Assembly (NCBI RefSeq): GCF_009765165.1
Contig: NZ_VLNU01000001.1
Location: forward strand, 620,001-684,000
Length of the DNA: 64,000 bases
Direction: 5' to 3'
Source of the DNA: Lysobacter panacisoli
GTDB taxonomy: Bacteria; Pseudomonadota; Gammaproteobacteria; Xanthomonadales; Xanthomonadaceae
The notes under the pieces are model-generated. The model was given only the letters and a program-made list of their open reading frames with translations. It searched no databases and was not told the DNA's origin. Below are positions 42,198 through 51,374 of this stretch, piece by piece (within the stretch, counting starts at the first letter, position 1; every line of letters starts with the position of its first letter). A program made the position numbers and the translations under genes.

Positions 42198-44428
42198 TGC
42201 TGTCCCGGTTGGCGCGGCTTGCGTTGCAGCGGTTCCATCGCGCGGAAACGGCGGGTGTACTCGTCGGTGAGGTCGCGCGCTTCCTGCGGGTTGCGCACGA
42301 TCGTCGGCGTGAGCAGCACGATCACTTCGTTGCGGGTCTTGCTCGAACGCTGCGTGCCGAACAGGCCGCCGATCACCGGGATGCGGGCAAGGCCCGGGAA
42401 ACCCGAGGAGCCGCGCTGCACGCCGTCGCTGATCAGGCCCGCGAGCATCACCGTGTCGCCACTCTGCACCGCGGCTTCGGTCTTGAGCTTGCGCGTGTCG
42501 ATGCGCACGTTGCCGTTGGGATCGGCGGTGTCCGGGCTGCCGGGCGAACTGACTTCCTGCACGATGTCGAGGAACACCACGCCGTCCTTCGCCACGCGCG
42601 GACGCACTTTGAGGATGGTGCCGGTATCGAGGTACTGGACCTGGCTGTAGGTGTTGTCGGTGCCCGTGCCGGGGTTCACCGTGACCGAGGAGATCGGGAT
42701 GCGGCTGCCGACGTTGAGCGTGGCTTCGGCGTTGTTGCGCACCATCACCGACGGCGTCTGCAGCAGCTGCAGGTCGGTGACCTGGTCGAGCGCGCTGATC
42801 ACCGCGGCGGCATTGCGGCCGAGGAAGGTCCAGGCAAGTCCCGGAGGGTTGCCGGCGGCCGACTGGATGCTGCCGGCCAGCGTGCTCCAGGTAGTGCGAC
42901 CGACCGCATCCGGCAGGCCGGCGTCGGTGACGGCGCGCTCGAAGTACCAGTTCACGCCGTACTGCAGGTCGCCCTTGAGCTGGACTTCGACCACCTGCGC
43001 TTCGATGTGCACCTGCATCGGCATCACGTCGAGGCGCTCGATCACGTCGCGGATCGACTTCCACGCCGACGGACTGCTGCGCACGATGATCGAATTGGTT
43101 TCCTCCACCGCCGACACGCCGACGCGGTCGCCGTCGACTTCCAGGGTGAGGCTGGAATTGCCGTTCTGTTGCTGGTTGAGCGAGAGCGAGCCACCGTTGC
43201 CGCTGCCGCCCCCGATGCCGCCATCGCTGCCGTTGCCGCTGGAGTCGTAGTTGCCCAGCGTGGCGACGCTGCCATCGCCGGAGTCCTTGAGTTCGACCGA
43301 TTCCAGTCCAGGCATCAGCGATGGCGCGCCGTTGCCGCCACCGCCGCCGGAGCGTCCGTTGCCGAACACGTCGGCGAGGCGATCGGCGAGTTCGCGCGCC
43401 TTGATGTATTTCAGTTCGTACGAATACAGCTGCACGCTGCCGCCGGCCGCATCGATGCGGTCGAGCCACTGCTGGATGTCGTCGAGGTAGTTCGCCTGCG
43501 AGGTGATCACCAGCACCGCGTTGGCGCCTTCCAGCGGCATGAAGCGGAACATGCCCGCGACCGGCGACTTGCTCTGTTCGCCGAAGACTTTTTCCAGGTC
43601 AGCGACGACCTTGCTGGCCTTGCCCGACTGCAGCGGGAACACACCCACCGACATGCCGGAGAGCCAGTCGACGTCGAACACGTCGATGGTGCGCAGGTAG
43701 TTTTCCAGCTCCGAGCGGCTGCCGCCGACGGTGATGACGTTGCGCGAGTTGTCGACGTTGACGATGGCGTTGGGGCGCGCGTACGGCTTGAGGATCTTTT
43801 CCATCTCGGTGGCCGAGACGTACTTCAGAGGCACGGTGCGCACTTCGAAGCCGCGCGCGTTCGCGGCCGCGCCGGTGCGCGCGGCGACATTGCCGGCCAG
43901 CGCCTGGTCCGACGGCACGATGTTGTAGCGGCCGCCGCTGTAGACCAGCCGCGCGTTGTTCCAGCCCAGCACCATTTCCAGCAGGTTCAGCGCTTCGGCC
44001 GGACTGACCGGCTTGGGCGTCGCCAGCGTCACCGTGCCCTGCACGCCGGGCGCGATCACGTAGTTCTGGCCGAGCATGTCGCCGAGGATCGCCTTGACCA
44101 CGGCGTGCAGCGATTCGCCTTCGAAGTTGAAGGTCGCCGTGCCCGAGGTCGCACCCAGTCCCGGCGGCGGCGCGGTCGCGGCACTGCGGTTGATGACCTG
44201 GCCGGTGCCGCGGCGGATCTGCGGACGCGCGTCGCCGCCGGATTCCGGCAGCGGCTGCTGCGTGGCATCGCCGGCGGTGGCCGCGGCGCCGGACTGCGGA
44301 CCGGGCTGTCCGTCGCGACGCACGTTGGGGACCGGCGCGGTCGCGCACGACGCCAGCAGGCTGGCGATGGTGGCGGTGGCGATCGCCTGGACGGCGTAGC
44401 GGGGACGGGTCTTCGAGCGTGGCTTCAT
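42194..44428 (-). CDS. xpsD: Type II secretion secretin XpsD (GspD)
   Basis: Forms the outer-membrane channel of the type II secretion system. It has 744 residues. A lipobox LLASC (cysteine 28) shows that it is a lipoprotein, as in XpsD of Xanthomonas. An Ala/Pro-rich linker is followed by the N0-N3 domains (FNFEGESLHAVVKAILGDML, TVPLKYVSATEMEKILKPYA, ELKYIKARELADRLADVFG). A Gly/Ser/Asn-rich stretch at 357-426 interrupts N3. The secretin core has NPPGLAWTFLG and PGLARIPVIGGLFGTQRSSKTRNEVIVLLTP-type sequence. Follows xpsN by nine bases. Confidence 0.96.
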   Translation of the reverse strand: MKPRSKTRPRYAVQAIATATIASLLASCATAPVPNVRRDGQPGPQSGAAATAGDATQQPLPESGGDARPQIRRGTGQVINRSAATAPPPGLGATSGTATFNFEGESLHAVVKAILGDMLGQNYVIAPGVQGTVTLATPKPVSPAEALNLLEMVLGWNNARLVYSGGRYNIVPSDQALAGNVAARTGAAANARGFEVRTVPLKYVSATEMEKILKPYARPNAIVNVDNSRNVITVGGSRSELENYLRTIDVFDVDWLSGMSVGVFPLQSGKASKVVADLEKVFGEQSKSPVAGMFRFMPLEGANAVLVITSQANYLDDIQQWLDRIDAAGGSVQLYSYELKYIKARELADRLADVFGNGRSGGGGGNGAPSLMPGLESVELKDSGDGSVATLGNYDSSGNGSDGGIGGGSGNGGSLSLNQQQNGNSSLTLEVDGDRVGVSAVEETNSIIVRSSPSAWKSIRDVIERLDVMPMQVHIEAQVVEVQLKGDLQYGVNWYFERAVTDAGLPDAVGRTTWSTLAGSIQSAAGNPPGLAWTFLGRNAAAVISALDQVTDLQLLQTPSVMVRNNAEATLNVGSRIPISSVTVNPGTGTDNTYSQVQYLDTGTILKVRPRVAKDGVVFLDIVQEVSSPGSPDTADPNGNVRIDTRKLKTEAAVQSGDTVMLAGLISDGVQRGSSGFPGLARIPVIGGLFGTQRSSKTRNEVIVLLTPTIVRNPQEARDLTDEYTRRFRAMEPLQRKPRQPGQQ

Positions 44429-44437
44429 GCGGTCACT

Positions 44438-45289
44438 CTACGGAGTCTGGGCCGGGGGCTGCGCATTCTGCTGCCGCATCTGCGCGCGACGCGCTTCGAT
44501 CCGCTTGCGGATCGCTTCCATCTGCGCTTCGGGGGTGAGGGGCGCGTTCTCGGCGGATTCGACCGGCGGAGGCGCGGGGGGAGCGGTATTGGCGTTGGTG
44601 TTGCTGGTACGGTTGCCGCTGGCGGCCGGTTTGATGGCGTTGGCCGCGCGTGGCGGCACATTTGCGGCCGGTGGCACGGCGGTAAAGCCGGGCGCGGCGC
44701 CAGGCACCGACGTGCCCACCGGCTGCGGTCCGCGCACGTTCGGACCCGTTGGCGCGGTGCCGACGGCGGTCGGCGGCTGCCCGCCCTGTCCGTCGAACAC
44801 ACGCAGCGTCATCTCGCGCCGGCCTTCCGCGCCTTCGAACACCGCACTGCGTGCATCCAGCGCAGTAAGGCGCCACGACGGATGCGATTCGGGCACCTCG
44901 CCGAGTTTCACCCGCACCGATTCGCTGCCATCGGCGGGCTGCAGGATCGCCATCTTCAGGCTCGGCGTGATCAACACGCTGGTGAGCAGATAGTCGAACG
45001 CGGTCTGCTCGCCCTCGCCGCCGCCCTGCCCCTGCAGGTAGAACGCCTTGGGCTGGCGGTCCTGCGAGAACAGCGGCCGCTGCCCGATCTGCGCGTACTG
45101 CGAGATCGGGCCCAGGCGTTCGGGCGGCGCCTGCCGCAGCGGCGGCAGCGGCCGCAGCAGGCTCGGATCGGGCTCCAGCGCCTGCGCATGCTTGCCCATG
45201 CCCAACACCGCGAGCAGCCAGGCCAGCACGGCCCAGCCGGCGATCGTCGCCAGCACCCAGGTACGCGGACCGGCTTCGTCAAGGCGCAC
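44438..45289 (-). CDS. xpsN: Type II secretion protein XpsN (GspC role)
   Basis: 283 residues, GTG start 11 bases inside the xpsM end. One transmembrane helix (about residues 10-28) is followed by a periplasmic homology-region-like segment (LFSQDRQPKAFYLQG to RVFDGQG) and a long Pro/Ala/Asn-rich tail with a charged helix (MEAIRKRIEARRAQMRQQ). No PDZ domain. In Xanthomonas XpsN takes the GspC role, linking the inner-membrane platform (XpsL, XpsM) to the secretin XpsD; gene order here agrees. Confidence 0.88.
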   Translation of the reverse strand: MRLDEAGPRTWVLATIAGWAVLAWLLAVLGMGKHAQALEPDPSLLRPLPPLRQAPPERLGPISQYAQIGQRPLFSQDRQPKAFYLQGQGGGEGEQTAFDYLLTSVLITPSLKMAILQPADGSESVRVKLGEVPESHPSWRLTALDARSAVFEGAEGRREMTLRVFDGQGGQPPTAVGTAPTGPNVRGPQPVGTSVPGAAPGFTAVPPAANVPPRAANAIKPAASGNRTSNTNANTAPPAPPPVESAENAPLTPEAQMEAIRKRIEARRAQMRQQNAQPPAQTP

Positions 45290-45944
45290 GCGCCACCTCC
45301 GGGCCGGCCGGTGCGGGCCGCAGGTAGCCGTACAGGTCGAAGCTCACGTCGAGTCCGCCGTCGCCGGTGGGTTGCGCATTGCCCGGCAGGAAATAGCCAC
45401 GCGAAGACAGAATGTTGAGGTTACCGACGAACAGTCGCGGCGTGCCGCTTTCGAGCGCGTACAGCACGCTGGACAGCTCCGGGCTGCCGCAGCGCAGGCG
45501 CACCTGCACGACGACGCGCGCGTAACGGTCGCGGCGTGGTTCGCTCAGCGGCGAGCGGTTGCTGATCGCGCAGCTGCGGTTGCCGGGACTTGCTTGCGCA
45601 ACCACGGCTTCCAGTCGCTGCACGAGTCCGGCCGTAGCCAGTTCCGCGCTGCTTTCCGGGAGGAAGCCGGGACGGCGCGCCTGTTGCGCGCGCACTTGCG
45701 CCAGACGCTGCGCGACCTGCGGCGCCTGCTGCAGCTGCATGCGCTGGCGCAGCTCGCGCTGCTGCAACGTGTCGATGCGGTCGCTCGCTTCGAGCATCGG
45801 CACCGTCCACCACGGATGCACCAGCAGCAGGTAGGCCAGCGCGAGCGCACCGAGCAGGAGACCGAGCGCGAGCCAGCGGTCGCGTTCGATGCGCGGCGTG
45901 GCGAGGTCGGCGCGCGGCGGCGCGGCGGTCGCTTCAGGGACCAT
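45279..45944 (-). CDS. xpsM: Type II secretion protein XpsM (GspM)
   Basis: 221 residues; a cytoplasmic tail, one membrane helix (about 24-41, LALGLLLGALALAYLLLV) and a periplasmic ferredoxin-like domain preceded by a Gln/Arg-rich coiled coil (TLQQRELRQRMQLQQ). Pairs with XpsL in the inner-membrane platform. The ATG overlaps the xpsL end by 11 bases. Confidence 0.9.
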   Translation of the reverse strand: MVPEATAAPPRADLATPRIERDRWLALGLLLGALALAYLLLVHPWWTVPMLEASDRIDTLQQRELRQRMQLQQAPQVAQRLAQVRAQQARRPGFLPESSAELATAGLVQRLEAVVAQASPGNRSCAISNRSPLSEPRRDRYARVVVQVRLRCGSPELSSVLYALESGTPRLFVGNLNILSSRGYFLPGNAQPTGDGGLDVSFDLYGYLRPAPAGPEVARAP

Positions 45945-47139
45945 CGGCGTCCTCCGTGCGCGGCGCGGGTGCGGATGCGGGCGTCGTCGTGGCGACCGGC
46001 GGCAGTTCGGCGGTCAGGGTGAATCGATCGCGGCCACTGGCCGGATCAGGCATCAGCGCACCGGTCAACGAAGGCGAACGCCACAGCGGCGATCCCTGCA
46101 GGCGCTGCACCAGCGACGGTGCCTCGCGGCTGAGGCCGATCATCAGCACGTTGTTGTCTTCGATCGCCAGCTTTTCCAGATAGGTGCTGTCGGGCAGGCG
46201 ACGGGTGAGTTCGTCCATCACCTCCACTGCGGTCGGCCGCTGCGCGCGTTCGCGATCGAGGAAGGCCTGGCCTTCGATCAGGTCGATCAGCGCCTGCCGC
46301 TGCGAAGCGGCTTCGCGCGCCTGCACGGCATGGCTGCGGATGCCTGCTTCGAATTCGTCCGCCGCGGCACGCCGGTTGAGCAGCAGTTGCCACATCGTCC
46401 CGGCGACGGCGATCAGCGCGATCGCGGCGAGCGCGAGGTTCCAGTAACGGAAGGGATCGCCATGACGACGGCGCTGCGCCGGCGGCAGCAGGTTCACGCC
46501 GAGCGGGATGCCGTTGTCGCCGCACAGGTCGATGCCGGACAGCGACTGCGCCAGTGGGCCCAGCGCCGTCTGCTGCGGTTCCAGGCGCTGGCGCGGGACC
46601 ACCACGAGTTCGGCGTCGAGCATGCCGTCGCCGTCGCGGCGCGAGAGAACACGCGCGTCGAAGGCCACGCTGTCGAGGGTGAACGGCGTTTGCCGGTCGA
46701 TCTCGAATCCGACCACGTCGCGCAGGCGATCGCCGGCGGCGGGCGGGAGGCTCAACCGGCGACGCAGGCCGGCGGCGGCGGGCAGCAACAGCCAGCGCGG
46801 CAGGTCGGCCAGGCGTGCGGGCAGAAGCGGTGCGAGCGGGTCCACGGGCGCGACGATCGCGTCCACCGATGGCAGCGCCGACAACGGCACGGTGCCAAGA
46901 TCGCGCAGTTCGCCGCCTTGTTGCAGGCGCAACAGCACGGCGTCGCCTTCGACCTGCATGAGCAGGCGGCCGCGGTCGAAGCCCAGCACGCGGCGCACGC
47001 GCGCGGGCAGCCAGGCCGCCAGGTTGCGGCCCCACCACGTCAGGAATCCATCCGCACCCGGCGCCAGGCGCGCGCCGAGACGCCGCAGCCTGTCCTGCGC
47101 CCAGTCGGCTCCTGGCCGGCTCTCGCTCCGTGCATTCAT
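45934..47139 (-). CDS. xpsL: Type II secretion protein XpsL (GspL)
   Basis: Inner-membrane platform protein that recruits the ATPase XpsE. It has 401 residues. The N-terminal cytoplasmic actin-like domain runs from WWGRNLAAWLP to about residue 225, then a membrane helix (NLALAAIALIAVAGTMWQLLL) and a periplasmic PilN-like domain. Overlaps xpsK by four bases. Confidence 0.9.
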   Translation of the reverse strand: MNARSESRPGADWAQDRLRRLGARLAPGADGFLTWWGRNLAAWLPARVRRVLGFDRGRLLMQVEGDAVLLRLQQGGELRDLGTVPLSALPSVDAIVAPVDPLAPLLPARLADLPRWLLLPAAAGLRRRLSLPPAAGDRLRDVVGFEIDRQTPFTLDSVAFDARVLSRRDGDGMLDAELVVVPRQRLEPQQTALGPLAQSLSGIDLCGDNGIPLGVNLLPPAQRRRHGDPFRYWNLALAAIALIAVAGTMWQLLLNRRAAADEFEAGIRSHAVQAREAASQRQALIDLIEGQAFLDRERAQRPTAVEVMDELTRRLPDSTYLEKLAIEDNNVLMIGLSREAPSLVQRLQGSPLWRSPSLTGALMPDPASGRDRFTLTAELPPVATTTPASAPAPRTEDADGP

Positions 47140-48035
47140 CGCGGTGACGTTCCCTCCTCCCAGCGCAGCGGCAGGTATGCCATTCCCGGCAGTCCCCCTC
47201 CGCCCACGCGTACCACGGTCCGCAGCACCGACTCGCGACCATCGGCGAGGCGTGCGCGGCTGTCGATACTATAGGTGCCGCTGCCGGCCCCGGCCATTCC
47301 ACCGACCGGCACGGCACCGTCGCCGGGGCGCATCGCATCGCCGGCGCCGCGCCGCTGGGCGACGATCTGCGCGCCGTCCATGCCCATCGCATCGAGCACC
47401 TCCGCCGACGCGAACGCCGGATCCGGACGCGAGCGACCGCTGAACACCGTCACGTGCGGCTCGATCTTCGCGTACACCGCCGGGGTCATGCCGATCACCT
47501 GCAGCAGTTCGGCCACACTTTCGAACTCCGCGTCCTTGGCCCCGTACGGGAGGCCGGCCGCGGCGTAGTCGGCATCCTCGCCGCCGCCGGCGGGCTGGGT
47601 CAGCGGATCGGGGTCGCGCCAGTCCTGGATCGCACCGGCCAGCCGATCGGCCTGCGACGGCTCCACGCCGGCGTTGCGGATCAGTGCGGCCAGCAGGGTC
47701 GCATCGGCCTGGTTGAGGTCGAGCTTGCCGTTCTCGTCGGTGACCCGGACTTCCACGTCCGCGCCGGCATAACGCCAGCGATAGGGACGACCGTCCGGTC
47801 GCCATTGCAGGCGCTGGTCGGGTAGTGCCACGCGCATCAGCGCGTAGTCGACGCCGGCGCGCGCCGCGTTGGCGGCGACCAGTCCGCGCACCTGCACGCG
47901 GCCCTGCAGGTTCTCGGTGCGCGCGGCCAGTGCGAAGCCGCCGACCAGCGCGGTCAGCAGCACGATCAGCCACAGCACCAGGATCAGCGCGATGCCGCGC
48001 GCACGTCGTGGGGATGTCGGCGCGATGCGGTTCAT
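47136..48035 (-). CDS. xpsK: Type II secretion minor pseudopilin XpsK (GspK)
   Basis: 299 residues. The class III signal is RRARG followed by IALILVLWLIVLL, where the fifth residue is not Glu, as is typical of GspK, which caps the pseudopilus tip. The alpha domain insertion (residues about 100-215) with NGKLDLNQAD and DWRDPD follows. The ATG overlaps the xpsJ stop as ATGA; a longer upstream reading is a shadow. Confidence 0.92.
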   Translation of the reverse strand: MNRIAPTSPRRARGIALILVLWLIVLLTALVGGFALAARTENLQGRVQVRGLVAANAARAGVDYALMRVALPDQRLQWRPDGRPYRWRYAGADVEVRVTDENGKLDLNQADATLLAALIRNAGVEPSQADRLAGAIQDWRDPDPLTQPAGGGEDADYAAAGLPYGAKDAEFESVAELLQVIGMTPAVYAKIEPHVTVFSGRSRPDPAFASAEVLDAMGMDGAQIVAQRRGAGDAMRPGDGAVPVGGMAGAGSGTYSIDSRARLADGRESVLRTVVRVGGGGLPGMAYLPLRWEEGTSPR

Positions 48036-48682
48036 TGCGTCTGCACCGGAAGGTTGAACGCGCTGAACGCCGGCGCCAGCGGTGGCGCGACGACCAGCGG
48101 CGGCCATGCGACGCCGTCGCGATCGACCATCGTCACCTCGACCTGCAACGGCAGCTGTTCGCTGGTTTCCCAGCGTTCCTGCCACTCGCCCATGCGGCCG
48201 CGTTCGTCCAGCGCGCGGTAGCGGAAGCGCGCTTCGCGCAGGCCTTCGACCAGCAGCTCCGGCGGCCGCACCGGGCTCTCCTCGATGGTCTGGCCGGCCA
48301 GCACCATGTTCAGCGCCAGCGTCATGCGCACGCCGTCGCCGTCGTTTTCGACGACGAGATCGTGCAGGTACGGACCTCCGCGACCGAGATAGTCCGGAAG
48401 GTCGGACACGAAACGCATGCGCTCCGGCTCACCGACGAAGCGCATCGCCACCGCGCGTCCCTGGTCGAAGGCGAAGCCGACCGGCCGCGCCGCGGTCAGG
48501 CGGCGACGCAGGAATCCTTCGACCGCGCGCATGCGTTCGCTGCGCTCGGCCATCGCCTCGCCGCGCGTGGCGGTGCGCGTCGCCGCGCCGAGCGTGGCGA
48601 ACGCCAGCGCGATGCCCGTCGCCAGCAGCACCGTCGCCAGCAACAGTTCGATCAGGGTGAAACCGCGCGCGGCGGCCTTCAT
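48032..48682 (-). CDS. xpsJ: Type II secretion minor pseudopilin XpsJ (GspJ)
   Basis: 216 residues; prepilin cleavage site ARG/FTLIELLLATVLL near the N terminus with Glu at mature position 5. The globular domain contains EPERMRFVSDLPDYLG and LQVEVTMVDRDG. Part of the tip complex with XpsI and XpsK. ATGA overlap with xpsI. Confidence 0.92.
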   Translation of the reverse strand: MKAAARGFTLIELLLATVLLATGIALAFATLGAATRTATRGEAMAERSERMRAVEGFLRRRLTAARPVGFAFDQGRAVAMRFVGEPERMRFVSDLPDYLGRGGPYLHDLVVENDGDGVRMTLALNMVLAGQTIEESPVRPPELLVEGLREARFRYRALDERGRMGEWQERWETSEQLPLQVEVTMVDRDGVAWPPLVVAPPLAPAFSAFNLPVQTQ

Positions 48683-49110
48683 GGCAACACCGCGGTCGCG
48701 TCCGCCGCGGCCATGCGCAACGTGCGCAGTTGCAGACGACGACCGGGAGCCGCATCGCCCCATTCCATCGCCAGCGTGACTTCGAACAGGCGCGGCCCGC
48801 CGACCGCGACCGGCTGTTGCGCGGCAGCGGTGGTGGCGTCGCGCCACGGTGCGATGCGCAGCTGCCAGCGGTAGCGGCCTTCCTCGAACTCGCCGTCCTG
48901 TTCGCCGGCGGCGAGCCGGCCGCCGACGCCGACCTGGTCCATCACCGACTGCGCGTACAACGCCGCGCGTCCGGCTTCGCCCGACCAGCGCACCTGCCGC
49001 GTCGCACCGGACAGGATGCCGAGCAACAACGTCAGCGCCGCGGCGAGCAGCGCGAACGCGACGATCACTTCGAGCAGCGTGTAGCCGCGCTGGCGACGAC
49101 GCGCGCTCAT
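48679..49110 (-). CDS. xpsI: Type II secretion minor pseudopilin XpsI (GspI)
   Basis: 143 residues; prepilin signal RQRG/YTLLEVIVAFALLAAAL with Glu5. GspI nucleates the tip complex. Overlaps xpsH by four bases. Confidence 0.92.
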   Translation of the reverse strand: MSARRRQRGYTLLEVIVAFALLAAALTLLLGILSGATRQVRWSGEAGRAALYAQSVMDQVGVGGRLAAGEQDGEFEEGRYRWQLRIAPWRDATTAAAQQPVAVGGPRLFEVTLAMEWGDAAPGRRLQLRTLRMAAADATAVLP

Positions 49111-49562
49111 CGCTTCGCCTCCGCGCGCCGCATCTTCACTTCACCAGTGAGCCAGGCGACGTCGATGTTCCATGCGGCACGACGCGCGCTCAACTGCACG
49201 CGGCCGCCGGTGCTGGCGCCGTCCTCGAAGAACACGATCGCGCCTTCGCCGCGTCGCGATTGCACTTCGCGCGCGCCGGTGAAGGTGATGCGCAGCGACG
49301 GCGGGATCTCGCCCGCGCGTCCGTTCGCGCCGCGCCAGCGATGCGTGGCCGGATCGATCTCGAAACGCTGCGGCTTGCCGGTGGCGATGGCGAGCGTGCG
49401 CGCCAGGCGCAGCTGCGCGGCGACGGTCTTCGCGTTCGCACGCAGCTGCATGCCCTGCATGCCGCCGCCGAATATCGCGAAACCCAACACCCCAAGCGCG
49501 GCGATCAGCGCGATCACCAGCAGCATTTCCAGCAACGATACGCCGCGGGCCCGGGATGGCAT
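49107..49562 (-). CDS. xpsH: Type II secretion minor pseudopilin XpsH (GspH)
   Basis: 151 residues; prepilin signal RARG/VSLLEMLLVIALIAALG with Glu5, then a beta-rich domain (AIVFFEDGASTGGRVQLS). Joins the tip complex to the major pseudopilin. 28 bases downstream of xpsG. Confidence 0.92.
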   Translation of the reverse strand: MPSRARGVSLLEMLLVIALIAALGVLGFAIFGGGMQGMQLRANAKTVAAQLRLARTLAIATGKPQRFEIDPATHRWRGANGRAGEIPPSLRITFTGAREVQSRRGEGAIVFFEDGASTGGRVQLSARRAAWNIDVAWLTGEVKMRRAEAKR

Positions 49563-49590
49563 GGCGCTGGTTCCCTCGGGGCCCCGTCGC

Positions 49591-50025
49591 TTACTCGTAC
49601 TTGATGTCCGCGTCGACGCTGGAGCCGCCGACCTTGCCGTCCTTGCCCAGGCTCACCAGGTCGAACGGACCGCCCTCGCCCGGCGCGCGGTATTCGATCG
49701 CATGGCCCCACGGATCCTTCAGTTCCACCGGCTTGGCGTACGGGCCAAGCCAGCCGTTCACGTCGCCCGGCTGGGTGACGAGTTCATCCAGCGAAGTCGG
49801 CAGGCGACCGGTGTCCATCTGGAACGACTCGACCTTGCCTGCGAGCGTCTGGATCTGCGCCTTGGCGATGTTGTAGTCGCCGCGGTCCTTGCCGCCCAGC
49901 ACGCGGTTGCCGACGAAGGCCAACACCGCGCCGATCAGCACGATCACGATGATGATCTCGATCAGGCTCATGCCGCGCTGGCGGGCAGCGGACGGGGAGC
50001 GGGTCAGCGAACGGCGGTTGCGCAT
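49591..50025 (-). CDS. xpsG: Type II secretion major pseudopilin XpsG (GspG)
   Basis: Main subunit of the pseudopilus that pushes substrates through the secretin. It has 144 residues; prepilin signal ARQRG/MSLIEIIIVIVLIGAVLAF with Glu5. The calcium-site region DPWGHAIEYRAPGE and LGPYAKPVELKDPWG are typical of GspG. The start is the ATG eight bases after AAGGA; a longer upstream reading lacks homology. A 128-base gap from xpsF is the largest within the operon and could carry an internal promoter or processing site. Confidence 0.95.
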   Translation of the reverse strand: MRNRRSLTRSPSAARQRGMSLIEIIIVIVLIGAVLAFVGNRVLGGKDRGDYNIAKAQIQTLAGKVESFQMDTGRLPTSLDELVTQPGDVNGWLGPYAKPVELKDPWGHAIEYRAPGEGGPFDLVSLGKDGKVGGSSVDADIKYE

Positions 50026-50153
50026 GGGGTGTCCTTGTCGGGGTGCGTCCGGGGGAAAGCGGATGTTTACCTGAAATCGGTTGCCATTGGGCTGACTGCG
50101 GCCGGCTGCGTTCAGTTCCGTGGGACGGCCATCTCGTTGCTTCACGGCGCCCG

Positions 50154-51371
50154 TCACCCGATCGACCCGGTCAGGTCGTAGATCGGCGCCAGCACCGAGA
50201 TGATCACGATGCCCACGATCGCCGCCAGTACCACCGTCACCACCGGCACCAGCGCGGCGAGCATGCGGTCCAGCGCCAGCGAGGTTTCCTGCTCGAACGT
50301 CTCGGCGGTCTTCACCAGCATCGCCTCCAGCGCGCCGGATTCCTCGCCGACCTGGATCATCTGCACCGCCAGGCGCGGGAAACGCTTGCCGCGTCCCAGC
50401 GCCATCGACAGCGGCACGCCGTTCTTCACTTCTTCCGCGGCGGCATCGACGTCGGCCGACAGCACGCGGTTGTCGAGCACGTTGCGGCCGATGCCCATCG
50501 CGGTGATCAGCGGCACGCCGTTACGCACCAGCGTGCCCAGCGTGCGCGCCAGCCGCGCGGTCTCGATCTTCGCCACCAGCGAACCGGCCACGCCGCGGCG
50601 CAGCAGCCACGCGTCGAACGCTTCGCGGAATGCCGGATCGCGACGCTTGCGATCGAACCACCACAGCGCCAGCGCCGGCACCACCAGCAGCACGATCCAC
50701 CAGTCGCGCACGAACAGGCCCACGCCCAGCACCATGCGCGTGAACAATGGCAGCGGTGCATCCAGGCTCTCGTACATCGTCGCGAACTGCGGCACCACGT
50801 AGCCCAGCAGGAACAACAGGCTCAGGCCGACCATGCACAGCAGGATGGCGGGATAGATCAGCGCGTTGACCACGCGACCCTGCAGTGCGCGCGCGCGTTC
50901 GAGGTAATCGGCCAGCCGCGCCAGCGTCTCGTGCAGGCTGCCGCCCGCTTCGCCGGCGCGCACCATGTTCACGTACAGGCGCGAGAACGTGCCGTGCTGG
51001 CGCTCCAGCGCCGTCGACAGCGAACTGCCGCCGCGCACCGCATCGCGGATGTCGCCGATGGTGCGCCGCGCGGCTTCGTCCTCGGGCAGTTCGAGCAGGA
51101 TGCCCAGCGCGCGATCCAGCGGCTGCCCTGCACCGAGCAGCGTCGCCAGCTGCTGGGTGAACTGCACCAGCCGCGTGCCGGCGAACGGTTTCGCCCGGAA
51201 CAGGCCCTTCCACACGGACGCACCGGACGCCTCGCTGGCGAGCTTGGCCTCGACCGGCAGATGGCCCTGCTCCTGCAATCGTGTCACCACTTCGCCGCTG
51301 CTCTGCGCCTCCATCTGGCCGTCGAGCAGCTCACCGCGCGGGTTGAGGGCTTTGTAGTGGTAGAGGGGCAT
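50154..51371 (-). CDS. xpsF: Type II secretion inner-membrane platform protein XpsF (GspF)
   Basis: 405 residues; two cytoplasmic GspF domains (FTQQLATLLGAGQPLDRAL and RLARTLGTLVRNGVPLITAM) and three membrane segments (about 170-190, 222-240, 377-395). The C terminus VLAAIVGIVIISVLAPIYDL is typical. It starts three bases after the xpsE stop. Confidence 0.96.
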   Translation of the reverse strand: MPLYHYKALNPRGELLDGQMEAQSSGEVVTRLQEQGHLPVEAKLASEASGASVWKGLFRAKPFAGTRLVQFTQQLATLLGAGQPLDRALGILLELPEDEAARRTIGDIRDAVRGGSSLSTALERQHGTFSRLYVNMVRAGEAGGSLHETLARLADYLERARALQGRVVNALIYPAILLCMVGLSLLFLLGYVVPQFATMYESLDAPLPLFTRMVLGVGLFVRDWWIVLLVVPALALWWFDRKRRDPAFREAFDAWLLRRGVAGSLVAKIETARLARTLGTLVRNGVPLITAMGIGRNVLDNRVLSADVDAAAEEVKNGVPLSMALGRGKRFPRLAVQMIQVGEESGALEAMLVKTAETFEQETSLALDRMLAALVPVVTVVLAAIVGIVIISVLAPIYDLTGSIG

Positions 51372-51374
51372 GCG

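Noticed and set aside
42134..45418. 1094-codon open frame on plus strand across xpsD-xpsN
   Set aside because: His/Arg-rich shadow of the secretin genes on the other strand.
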